DNA from: a virus
DNA: 21,177 bases
IMG/VR virus record: IMGVR_UViG_3300036770_000601
Span: 1 to 21,177 of that record
Reading direction: 5' to 3' (one strand)
Of this stretch, positions 15,701 to 20,659 are shown in pieces. The notes below the pieces were generated by a model. That model did not search any database. It was not told where the DNA came from and worked only from the letters and a program-made list of their open reading frames with translations. Both the position numbers and the translations under genes were made by a program. Within the stretch, counting starts at the first letter, position 1; every line of letters begins with the position of its first letter.

Positions 15701-16377
15701 CAAATACAGCAAATGTTTTATTTTATAATAATACATCAGGTGAAGTTACATATGATATTGTTTCAGGTTTACAAGGTATACAAGGAATTCAAGGAATTCA
15801 AGGCATTCAAGGTCTTAGTGGATCTAATGGTACTCAAGGTACACAAGGACTTCAAGGCACTCAAGGACTTCAAGGCACTCAAGGACTTCAAGGTATAACA
15901 GGAAGTCAAGGTACACAAGGCACACAAGGTATACAAGGATTACAGGGTATCACAGGAAATCAAGGATTACAAGGTACACAAGGTATACAAGGACTACAAG
16001 GTATAACAGGTAGTCAAGGTACACAAGGACTTCAAGGAATAACAGGAAGTCAAGGTACACAAGGTTTACAAGGTATACAAGGATTACAGGGTATTACAGG
16101 AAGTCAAGGTACACAAGGTATACAAGGATTACAGGGTATTACAGGAAGTCAAGGTACACAAGGACTACAAGGATTACAGGGCATAATTGGTAGTCAAGGC
16201 ACGCAAGGACTTCAAGGTATACTTGGTCTTCAAGGTATTCAAGGTATACAAAGTGTTCAAGGCGTACAAGGATTACAGGGTCCAAGCATACAAGGACTAC
16301 AAGGACTTCAGGGACCATCAGGCGGTGGAGGCGGTGGTGGTGAAACATTTAATGTATTTTTATTAGCAGGAATGTAA
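12736..16377 (+). CDS. Collagen/C1q/YadA-like trimeric tail fibre
   Basis: This 1213-residue mosaic fibre has ATG 12736 behind AAGGATACA. Order of parts: (a) an N-terminal region with a duplicated [10 protein letters not shown] (residues 10-19 and 39-48), probably for virion attachment; (b) a first collagen-like run (about 62-120; [13 protein letters not shown]); (c) a C1q/TNF-like beta domain (about 127-283; [28 protein letters not shown]); (d) a short collagen run (about 285-302); (e) a beta-rich shaft; (f) about 20 YadA-head-like repeats of about 16 residues with AIGxxAGxxxQG (about 645-965); (g) a long Gly-X-Gln collagen run (about 1011-1200); (h) seven Gly and the tail [11 protein letters not shown]. 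All of these fold as trimers. No Pro-rich stabilisation or C-terminal chaperone domain is seen. It is the likely host-recognition fibre. Confidence 0.85.
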   Translation: MPLPSNANISSSNFTTLYSGSPTDVVATGTSPNIVGNLSSSNFTTLYSRGATEVDPDITVGERGIQGIQGIQGVQGLDGSFAAQGIQGPQGVQGVQGTFGNQGLQGLQGLQGVQGIIGLTGAGGTIGNWGSFWSTDDQYANSNTSSYLVSFNNTDPDSFGVSVVSNSQVTFTESGTYSITYSAQFKNAVNNVIHTAEVWLKKNGSDVADTNSIFDVPGTHSGVDGRTVGTVNYVLELLANDYIELAWHTDNANVTLETIPAGVSPTRPQTPSVILTATQVTYTLQGLQGIQGLQGFQGIQGTTLAIGGANTEVQYNDNNVLNGDSSFTFNNTNDTITMSNVANIGNVNVGYVSGSNLRTSLFGDTPGNFNTANTNYQNNVAILLNDSRDQTASIRQVVARSRGGNVDSPTTVVAGDTVSSVVYSAYTGNTYVQAGRFNVTIDGTANIANYSASDANFVPANIAFTVGSANSDVLGNIANGVGANQTLSLFSSGLVFLNTNDTSTTGASGTQPGFAHVNHSDYANRDAYWYIERRRGQVGNSQPVQAGDELGSINFNAYNGSNARAGSQIQSTIRSNATITSGQTVLTDLYVKTLGNVYLGTQYANFAQSNTNVVIGISDGNTGNILANVYYGTNANISNTLTVNTVQLTNNRAIFGNNAGNTANVSNNYQVAIGTLAGSDNPADGAIAIGQNAGIKDALFQSIAIGVSAGGNGLGNHSIAIGSLSGINPSGNGTIAIGNYVAATGGQNIGAIAIGNYSASNNQGNYAISIGSQSGNNQGANSIAIGRLAGANAQGLVSIAIGNSAGNTTQANGSIAIGNSAGLTNQGNGNVLGSGIAIGNRAGQTNQGFRSVAIGASAGITSQGNISVAIGYLAGQTNQSDSALAIGSSAGSSNQGTESTAIGSVAGQNNQGIQSLAIGSSAGANVQGNNSVAIGYAAGTETQGSNSVAIGSLAGTTNQANNSIVINATGANLENTTANSFVIKPVRNANTANVLFYNNTSGEVTYDIVSGLQGIQGIQGIQGIQGLSGSNGTQGTQGLQGTQGLQGTQGLQGITGSQGTQGTQGIQGLQGITGNQGLQGTQGIQGLQGITGSQGTQGLQGITGSQGTQGLQGIQGLQGITGSQGTQGIQGLQGITGSQGTQGLQGLQGIIGSQGTQGLQGILGLQGIQGIQSVQGVQGLQGPSIQGLQGLQGPSGGGGGGGETFNVFLLAGM
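14684..15621 (+). repeat. YadA-head-like 16-residue repeats within the fibre gene
   Basis: The coding DNA repeats every 48 nt near the end of this tract, with the core GCAATTGG(T/C/A) or GCTATTGGT for AIG and GGT/GCT for AG. Consecutive protein units from about residue 850 include [48 protein letters not shown] and [16 protein letters not shown]. Earlier units vary in length (13-20 residues). Bounds are approximate. Confidence 0.8.
15766..16320 (+). repeat. Collagen-coding tandem repeat (9-, 18- and 45-nt periods)
   Basis: The tract encodes near-uninterrupted Gly-X-Gln triplets (X is mostly Leu, Ile, Thr or Ser). At DNA level GGACTTCAAGGCACTCAA repeats as an 18-mer near 15847-15890. A 45-nt unit repeats with 38 identical leading bases at 16081 and 16126 (GGATTACAGGGTATTACAGG start). 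Such direct repeats can change copy number by slippage or recombination and are also hard to assemble, so the true length may differ. Confidence 0.85.
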
Positions 16378-16378
16378 A

Positions 16379-16708
16379 ATGGCAACAACATATAAAGTAT
16401 TAGGACAAAGTGCTCCAGCAGCAGCAACACCAAGTGATTTATACACAGTACCAGCATTAACTAGTGCTGTGTGTAGTACATTGGTAGCAGCAAATCGTGG
16501 AGCAGCAAGTGGAACAATAAGAATAAGTGTAAGACCTGCGGGAGCAACTCAGGCAAATCAACATTACATTGCCTATGATGTCCCTGTAGCAGCAAACAAT
16601 AGTTTATTTTTAACATTAGGTATTAGTTTAGCAACAACTGATGTTGTTACAGTTTATGCTAGTAGTGCCAATTTTAGTTTTAATCTATTTGGATCAGAAT
16701 TAACATGA
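16379..16708 (+). CDS. Small fibre-associated or decoration protein
   Basis: This 109-residue, beta-rich protein starts MATTYKVLGQSAPAAATPSD and ends NFSFNLFGSELT, with IRISVRPAGATQANQHYIAY in the middle. The pattern (LYTVPALTSAVCSTL..ANRG..GTIRISV) is one I associate with small phage proteins encoded next to collagen-like fibres. Their exact role is unknown; a fibre-tip, decoration or trimerisation partner is plausible. ATG 16379 follows the fibre stop by one base, with the ribosome binding site AGCAGGAA inside the fibre gene's 3' end. Its stop overlaps the next start (ATGA at 16705-16708), so fibre, this protein and the adhesin are co-translated. Confidence 0.75.
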   Translation: MATTYKVLGQSAPAAATPSDLYTVPALTSAVCSTLVAANRGAASGTIRISVRPAGATQANQHYIAYDVPVAANNSLFLTLGISLATTDVVTVYASSANFSFNLFGSELT

Positions 16709-19170
16709 CAGTAAGCGTATTAGAATTTAATGGATTTGATACAACTAGAGATAGAGTTGTTCCTAGTCCACAGCCACCAGTTATAACAAATATTGGTAGT
16801 GATTGGGTCAGACCAAGTGAATGGCCTGCTGAAACAAGTATTAGTGTAAGTGATCAAAAAGCAGCATTATTAGTTGCTGTATATGATGACAATAACAATT
16901 GGTATAGATTTACAGCAACTTGTAGTAGTGGTAACTATGTTGTTGATTGGGGTGATGGCGTAACTGATACAATTGCCAGTGGTGGCACAGCAAGTCATAC
17001 TTATGATTATGCTACATTAAGTGGTAGTGTTACTAGTTATGGTTATAAAACAGCAACCATTATTGTTACTCCACAAACAGCAAACTTAACTCAATTAAAT
17101 TTAAATATTAATGCTGCTGGAGTAACCCCTATCGAAACAGTTTATCGTAGATATTTAGAAGTATTAATCGGTAGTCCAAATTTGACCCTTTTAGTGTTAC
17201 AACGAAGTACAACTAATCAACAGAATGCATTTTTACCATTAATTCAACATGTAAAAATTGTTAGTATGAGTAATAGTTATACTAACTTTAGTAATTTGTT
17301 TTATGGAATGGAAAACTTACAAAGTATAGAGTTACCTGATCTGAGTAATGTTACATCCATGAGTGCTACATTTGGAGCACTTCCATTTATAACTAAATTC
17401 CCAGATTTAACTGCTACATCATGTACAACAATGGCCAACCTTTTTATTGATAATTTTAATATGAAAAGTGTTGGTAATTTAGATTTTAACACAGGAAGTA
17501 ATTGTAATGTATTTGGACTGTTTGCCAATTGTAGAAATTTAGAAATTATAGGCAATGTCTCTGGTAGGTTAGTGACTACTGGTAATATGTTTGTTAATTG
17601 TCACCAATTAAAAAGCGTAGGGTATGTACAAGCAGAATACATGACAACTATGCCTAATTTCATTAATTGCTACAGTTTAGAAACATTACCCTATTGGAAC
17701 ACAGTAAACATTGCCAACATGAATAGCAGTTTTCAATTTTGTACAAGTTTAAACAGTATACCAAGTTGGGATTTTAGTAATGTTACTAATATGGGCAACA
17801 CATTTAATGCGTGTCAAAGTTTAGTTGAAATTGATTTAAATTTACCTAAAGTTACAAATTTAACTACTACATTTAGTAATTGCCAAAGTTTAAAATATGT
17901 TACATTAAACACGACTGGAAATTTATTAACAACTAATGAGTTATTTGCTGGCGATTTAGCATTAGAAAAAGTTAATATTAGTAATGTTAGTAATGTTACA
18001 AATGCTAGTTTTATGTATAGTTTTACAGTAAGTCTAAATGAAATTAATGACCAAAGTTATGCGAACTGTACAAATACTCGTGGTATGTTTAGTAATAGTG
18101 CTATTAATTATTTACCAAATCAAAACTTTGCCATGTCAGCAAATATTGATTATATGTTTGCTAATACACGAGGTAATTTGAGTTTAGGTAATTTTGTTAC
18201 TGACGCTAGTACTAGTGTTTTTACATTTGCTAATAGTTCACTTAAAAATATTAAATGGACTCCAAGAGCAAATGTAACAACTATGGCTATTAATGGTACA
18301 TGTGCAAATAGTTTTTATTTAAAAGAATTTGAAATAGTGAGTGGTAATTTAACTACATTTAGCAACGCAAGTTTATTGTTTAATGGATGCACAAGTTTAG
18401 AAAAGGTTATATTTCCAACTACAATTAATCTTAATACAACAGCCAGTATCATGTATCGCAATAATCCTTATTTACGAGAAATACCAGCGATAAATGTTAA
18501 TGCTGCTTTTACAGCAGATACTAATATGAATAGTTTAGCAGTTGCTAATTTACAAAACATAGAAGCAAATGTTGTTATAAATGTTGGTGGATTAACTAAG
18601 TCAGCAATAGAAACTGTATTTGGTAATTTAGTAGCAGGCAACAGCACATTACGAAATATTAATATTAATAATAATCCAGGTGATGATACTGTAGTTACCA
18701 AATCAAGTAATACCACAAGTGGTAGCAATGTTGTTGTTATAGCAAATACTGTTGGATTGTCTACTGGTATGTTGGTAACTGGAAACAATATTAGTAATGG
18801 TCGCAGTGTAACTTTCCAAGATACTGGCGATACAGTAACATTGACAAGTCATGGTATAAGCAATAACAACATAGTTAGTTTTAGTACAATCACAAGTACA
18901 ACTGGTATCAGTGTTTATACACCCTATTATGTTGTTAACTCAGCAACAGACACTTTCCAAGTAGCAAGTACACAAGGTGGATCAGCATTACCTTTAACTA
19001 CAGATGGAAGTGGTACACTACTTTATGGTACTTTTGTTGATACTATTAATGCTAATGCTAATGTTATTGTAAGTATTCCAGCAAGTGGTACTGCTACTGG
19101 ACAAACACTTACATTTAGTGTATTGGATACAAGCATAGCAACATTAAAGAATTGGAGTGTCACACGATGA
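16705..19170 (+). CDS. BspA-like leucine-rich-repeat adhesin, probable receptor-binding protein
   Basis: This 821-residue protein has three visible regions. The N-terminal 160 residues include a PKD-like module (VVDWGDGVTDTIASGGTASH then TYDY). The centre (about 185-600) is a leucine-rich solenoid of the BspA/DUF285 kind with the unit C.SL..IP...FSNVTNM..TF..C, for example CTSLNSIPSWDFSNVTNMGN then TFNACQSLVEI, and regularly placed Cys and Asn ladders. The C-terminal 170 residues carry beta modules common in phage proteins: VVIANTVGLSTGMLVTGNNI and YTPYYVVNSATDTFQVAST then GSALPLTTDGSGTL. BspA-type repeats mediate surface binding in bacteria and protists. After the fibre genes the natural reading is a host-binding tip or side protein. 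No signal peptide is present, as expected for a virion protein. Confidence 0.85.
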   Translation: MTVSVLEFNGFDTTRDRVVPSPQPPVITNIGSDWVRPSEWPAETSISVSDQKAALLVAVYDDNNNWYRFTATCSSGNYVVDWGDGVTDTIASGGTASHTYDYATLSGSVTSYGYKTATIIVTPQTANLTQLNLNINAAGVTPIETVYRRYLEVLIGSPNLTLLVLQRSTTNQQNAFLPLIQHVKIVSMSNSYTNFSNLFYGMENLQSIELPDLSNVTSMSATFGALPFITKFPDLTATSCTTMANLFIDNFNMKSVGNLDFNTGSNCNVFGLFANCRNLEIIGNVSGRLVTTGNMFVNCHQLKSVGYVQAEYMTTMPNFINCYSLETLPYWNTVNIANMNSSFQFCTSLNSIPSWDFSNVTNMGNTFNACQSLVEIDLNLPKVTNLTTTFSNCQSLKYVTLNTTGNLLTTNELFAGDLALEKVNISNVSNVTNASFMYSFTVSLNEINDQSYANCTNTRGMFSNSAINYLPNQNFAMSANIDYMFANTRGNLSLGNFVTDASTSVFTFANSSLKNIKWTPRANVTTMAINGTCANSFYLKEFEIVSGNLTTFSNASLLFNGCTSLEKVIFPTTINLNTTASIMYRNNPYLREIPAINVNAAFTADTNMNSLAVANLQNIEANVVINVGGLTKSAIETVFGNLVAGNSTLRNININNNPGDDTVVTKSSNTTSGSNVVVIANTVGLSTGMLVTGNNISNGRSVTFQDTGDTVTLTSHGISNNNIVSFSTITSTTGISVYTPYYVVNSATDTFQVASTQGGSALPLTTDGSGTLLYGTFVDTINANANVIVSIPASGTATGQTLTFSVLDTSIATLKNWSVTR

Positions 19171-19370
19171 TCGAAATAGTAGACACAAGTGGTTTTTACG
19201 CATACTTTGACAATTATCTACAATACAGCAACAACGCAGTATATTTTCCAGATGGTACAGTTTTAGTTGAAACATTACACGATACCTATACCTATCCAAT
19301 TAATGGTTGGTATTATTTTCAATTTCGTGAGGAAGCAGAACTTTTCTTTGGAATAACACCAGATGCTTGA
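19167..19370 (+). CDS. Small acidic, aromatic-rich hypothetical protein
   Basis: This 67-residue protein, MIEIVDTSGFYAYFDNYLQY onward, starts at the ATG overlapping the adhesin stop (ATGA, 19167-19170). A TTG further upstream at 19152 is less likely. It is rich in Tyr, Phe and Asp and ends ELFFGITPDA. It has no membrane segment or known motif. Tight coupling on both sides (8-nt overlap with the next gene) supports a real gene. It may be an accessory of the adhesin or part of the lysis region; the sequence does not decide. Confidence 0.66.
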   Translation: MIEIVDTSGFYAYFDNYLQYSNNAVYFPDGTVLVETLHDTYTYPINGWYYFQFREEAELFFGITPDA

Positions 19371-19578
19371 ATCACTAATCGCTTTTCTTAAAACATTACC
19401 AAGTTGGTTACATCAAGTTGCTGAAGTATTGATTGTGGCAACTGTGTTTCTTACAATCATGACTTTCTTGTTTGGTGTGTGGTGTGGATTAAAGATAATT
19501 GGTCGTCGTGCTAATCAAATACAAAGCATACAATTTTTACCACCTAAAATTACATTTATTGATAACAATGATAAATAG
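19363..19578 (+). CDS. Small one-helix membrane protein, possible holin
   Basis: This 71-residue protein begins MLESLIAFLKTLPSWLHQVA, has one strong transmembrane helix (about residues 21-45; VLIVATVFLTIMTFLFGVWC) followed by positive residues KIIGRRANQ, and a polar C-terminus ending FIDNNDK. The N-terminal amphipathic segment plus one membrane helix at the end of the late operon fits a small holin or other lysis-region protein, but no endolysin gene is visible beside it. It is the last rightward late gene before a hairpin-rich gap; its TAG lies within TAAATAG. Confidence 0.68.
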   Translation: MLESLIAFLKTLPSWLHQVAEVLIVATVFLTIMTFLFGVWCGLKIIGRRANQIQSIQFLPPKITFIDNNDK

Positions 19579-19581
19579 TAT

Positions 19582-19671
19582 TGTAGGAGATACAAACAAC
19601 TGGACCGCATATCTAGTTGACATATAATGTAGCCATTATCCTTTAAATCTCCGTGTCTCCTACACTTTTCT
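19582..19671 (+). terminator. Long 12-bp stem with two inner hairpins, then T-rich tract
   Basis: TGTAGGAGATAC (19582-19593) pairs with GTGTCTCCTACA (19653-19664) over 12 bp with one G-U. Inside are CAACTGGA/TCTAGTTG (19597-19604 with 19612-19619; one G-U, 7-nt loop) and ATAATG/CATTAT (19624-19629 with 19634-19639; 4-nt loop). CTTTTCT follows. It sits 3 nt after the last late gene, so it probably ends or protects the late transcript. It is tRNA-like in outline but has no T-loop or anticodon arm. Confidence 0.6.
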
Positions 19672-19802
19672 GATAGTAAAACGGCCCTTATCAAGTCCCA
19701 GACGCAATGTCTGGGCAACCATTTAAGTATTGGGGCTACTGATAACCCTTCCCCCAGGGTAACGGAGTTCTGTTAGTAGTCAGAGTAATGGATAATCATT
19801 AC
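19672..19802 (+). other. Hairpin-rich, GC-richer convergent intergenic segment
   Basis: There is no ORF. Inverted repeats: CCCAGAC/GTCTGGG (19697-19703 with 19709-19715), enclosed by AGTA...GCCC (19675-19678, 19684-19687) pairing with GGGCTACT (19733-19740); ACCCT/AGGGT (19745-19749 with 19756-19760, C-rich loop); and GTAATG/CATTAC (19785-19790 with 19797-19802), which ends in the stop codon of the leftward gene. With 19582-19664 this makes about 220 nt of structured sequence between converging genes: a bidirectional terminator region, an antisense or structured RNA, or a packaging/replication site. No promoter of its own is convincing. Confidence 0.45.
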
Positions 19803-19978
19803 CTATCGTACATATAACTATTAAGTTTTTCTTCCCAGTAAAACTGAGTGCCATCAACACAACCCATAACTTTTTTGAGTTCTAAGACCTTACCCATATA
19901 TGACTTGTTGAGTTTTGCTAACTCAAGTTGCTCAATGAGTTTGTCAATGTCGTTGTTCATTGCTTGATCTAATGTCAT
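19799..19978 (-). CDS. Small leftward hypothetical protein
   Basis: This 59-residue protein begins MTLDQAMNNDIDKLIEQLEL. It is helical and coiled-coil-like up to LELKKVMG (about residue 38), then shorter and aromatic (GTQFYWEEKLNSYMYDR). I chose the ATG at 19978 because it lies 6 nt from CGGAG (minus strand, 19989-19985); a GTG three bases upstream is the alternative. A consensus sigma70 promoter (20008-20036) lies directly upstream, which is the strongest evidence that it is expressed. It is probably an early or host-takeover type gene; no family is recognised. Confidence 0.7.
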   Translation of the reverse strand: MTLDQAMNNDIDKLIEQLELAKLNKSYMGKVLELKKVMGCVDGTQFYWEEKLNSYMYDR

Positions 19979-19984
19979 CACTAT

Positions 19985-20038
19985 CTCCGTACTGTTAATG
20001 TAAAGTCATTATAACACAGTTGCCATTTATTGTCAAAT
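19985..20038 (-). repeat. Promoter/leader cassette, copy 1
   Basis: This 54-nt segment aligns without gaps to 20227-20280 with about 8 mismatches by eye. It includes the -35, spacer ends, -10, the leader TGACTTTACA.TAACA and the ribosome binding site ACGGAG. Most differences are in the middle of the spacer. Confidence 0.85.
20008..20036 (-). promoter_or_regulatory. Consensus sigma70 promoter (leftward, copy 1)
   Basis: On the minus strand TTGACA (20036-20031), a 17-nt spacer and TATAAT (20013-20008) are exact matches to both consensus boxes at ideal spacing. The -35 overlaps the stop codon of the gene at 20033-20221. Host RNA polymerase should use it strongly, as for phage early genes. Confidence 0.9.
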
Positions 20039-20221
20039 TACATTCCAACGAATATTTTTTATAGGTTTTGTTGCCAGTCCTAATGATCTTAATTCTTTTT
20101 TTATAGAAGATTCTTTAGGTGTATCGCCATAATGTTTAACCTGAATTGTAGCGGAATGATCAAAAGTTTTATAATCTGCTAATCTACATATCCATTCAAC
20201 TTCAACTAAACATGTTTTCAT
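20033..20221 (-). CDS. Small leftward hypothetical protein
   Basis: This 62-residue protein, MKTCLVEVEWICRLADYKTF onward, has a beta-like N-terminal part, HSATIQVKHYGDTPKESSIK in the middle and a C-terminal GLATKPIKNIRWNVI. I recognise no family. The start ATG is 5 nt from CGGAG in the second promoter/leader cassette. The next leftward gene has its own copy of the same promoter, so the two are parallel single-gene units read one after the other. An early role is inferred from the host-type promoter. Confidence 0.72.
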   Translation of the reverse strand: MKTCLVEVEWICRLADYKTFDHSATIQVKHYGDTPKESSIKKELRSLGLATKPIKNIRWNVI

Positions 20222-20226
20222 ATTTG

Positions 20227-20280
20227 CTCCGTTTTGTTAGTGTAAAGTCATTATAGCACAGTCATGATTTATTGTCAAAT
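20227..20280 (-). repeat. Promoter/leader cassette, copy 2
   Basis: This is the second copy of the 54-nt cassette at 19985-20038 (offset 242 nt). The ribosome binding site, -10 region, -35 region and most of the leader are conserved, while the central spacer has diverged (CATG against TGCC on the + strand). Confidence 0.85.
20250..20278 (-). promoter_or_regulatory. Consensus sigma70 promoter (leftward, copy 2)
   Basis: On the minus strand TTGACA (20278-20273), a 17-nt spacer and TATAAT (20255-20250) give a perfect consensus. Its -35 is half of the palindrome TGTCAAATTGACA (20273-20285), whose other half is the -35 of a rightward promoter. Confidence 0.9.
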
Positions 20281-20309
20281 TGACATGAAAAAACCCATAT
20301 TTTCATAAA
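20280..20309 (+). promoter_or_regulatory. Rightward promoter with internal inverted repeat
   Basis: TTGACA (20280-20285), 18 nt, then CATAAA (20304-20309, a 4/6 match, running into TAAATAC at 20306-20312). The spacer region holds ATGAAAA/TTTTCAT (20285-20291 with 20300-20306), a 7-bp inverted repeat placed as an operator would be. It would serve the small membrane-protein gene at 20329. Confidence 0.6.
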
Positions 20310-20328
20310 TACATTAAGGAGAATGTCT

Positions 20329-20433
20329 ATGTTTATTACCCATTTTTTAATCTTTATTCTATTGTCATTATTATATTGGCCATTCGCTGTGTTCTATCTG
20401 TTTGTAATGATTGGGCTAAGTGAACCCAATTAA
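20329..20433 (+). CDS. Tiny one-helix membrane protein
   Basis: This 34-residue ORF begins MFITHFLIFILLSLLYWPFA and ends MIGLSEPN. Nearly all of it is one hydrophobic helix. The ATG at 20329 is chosen because AAGGAG (20316-20321) lies 7 nt upstream; an in-frame ATG at 20323 is too close. It has its own rightward promoter (20280-20309). The strong ribosome binding site and promoter argue for a real gene despite its size. Small hydrophobic early proteins in phages often act on the host membrane or on superinfection; no homology is recognised. Confidence 0.66.
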   Translation: MFITHFLIFILLSLLYWPFAVFYLFVMIGLSEPN

Positions 20434-20435
20434 AA

Positions 20436-20464
20436 TTGACAAATAATTCAATTTGTAGTATAAA
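20436..20464 (+). promoter_or_regulatory. Strong rightward sigma70 promoter
   Basis: TTGACA (20436-20441), an exact 17-nt spacer and TATAAA (20459-20464) match consensus in 11 of 12 positions. TATAAATAA also matches the T4-type late core. Expected transcription start is about 20470-20472, exactly where the first hairpin of the structured segment begins. Confidence 0.85.
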
Positions 20465-20470
20465 TAACTA

Positions 20471-20640
20471 TGTGTGCGATTGGTCTCGTCACACAGGTCT
20501 ATTATCAACATTTCTTTGATAAAAAACTTTTGACATAATTAGGAGCGAAACCCACATGCTGGTCATGTGGGGCTCTCATCGTAGACCAAGACGATGTTTA
20601 TGTATAGACCAATGAGAGCGAAATGTCAAACAATTTTTTT
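20471..20640 (+). ncRNA. Candidate structured RNA or leader with complementary loops
   Basis: Perfect or near-perfect helices in order: H1 TGTGTG+CGA with TCG+CACACA (20471-20479 with 20486-20495, one bulged T, loop TTGGTC); H2 TTATCAA/TTGATAA (20502-20508 with 20516-20522); an outer P1 TTTGACAT/ATGTCAAA (20529-20536 with 20623-20630) enclosing P2 CCCACATG/CATGTGGG (20551-20558 with 20564-20571) and P3 GCTCTCAT/ATGAGAGC (20572-20579 with 20612-20619); then T7 at 20634-20640. The P3 loop has two GACCAA copies (20584, 20607), complementary to the H1 loop TTGGTC and, over five bases, to TGGTC (20560-20564) at the P2 loop. A strong promoter starts it and a T run ends it. It could be a free RNA or a 5' leader/attenuator of the helicase gene. 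No known Rfam family is recognised. Confidence 0.6.
20556..20615 (+). CDS. Possible 19-residue mini-ORF inside the structured segment
   Basis: ATG 20556 follows AGGAG (20541-20545) by 10 nt and encodes MLVMWGSHRRPRRCLCIDQ with a TGA stop at 20613-20615. The peptide is basic with two Cys. It overlaps P2 and P3 exactly, so the pairing could be incidental to coding, or the ORF incidental to RNA structure. I favour RNA because the helices are perfect. This is a low-confidence alternative reading. Confidence 0.2.
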   Translation: MLVMWGSHRRPRRCLCIDQ

Positions 20641-20659
20641 ATTAAAGTGAGAAACAAAA

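Noticed and set aside
15766-16320. CRISPR array
   Set aside because: The repeats are in frame, code for Gly-X-Gln triplets, and have no unique spacers of constant length.
12736-19170. Diversity-generating retroelement
   Set aside because: Fibre genes are common DGR targets, but no reverse transcriptase or A-mutated template repeat is visible in the window.
19617-19628. Rightward promoter TTGACA/TATAAT
   Set aside because: The two boxes overlap or adjoin (19617-19622 and 19623-19628) instead of being 17 nt apart, and the upstream TGGACC is a poor -35.
19582-19664. tRNA-like cloverleaf
   Set aside because: A long outer stem and two inner hairpins resemble a tRNA outline, but the outer stem is 12 bp, the 7-nt loop lacks a T at the U33 position, and there is no GGTTCRA-type T-loop on either strand.
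20470-20538. 22-residue protein gene at the start of the structured segment
   Set aside because: The frame MCAIGLVTQVYYQ... has no ribosome binding site and coincides with perfect hairpins H1 and H2. It is mentioned only as a possible leader peptide.
20541-20573. Hammerhead ribozyme core
   Set aside because: GCGAAAC occurs beside a hairpin, but CUGANGA is absent and the base after the hairpin is not the required UH cleavage site.
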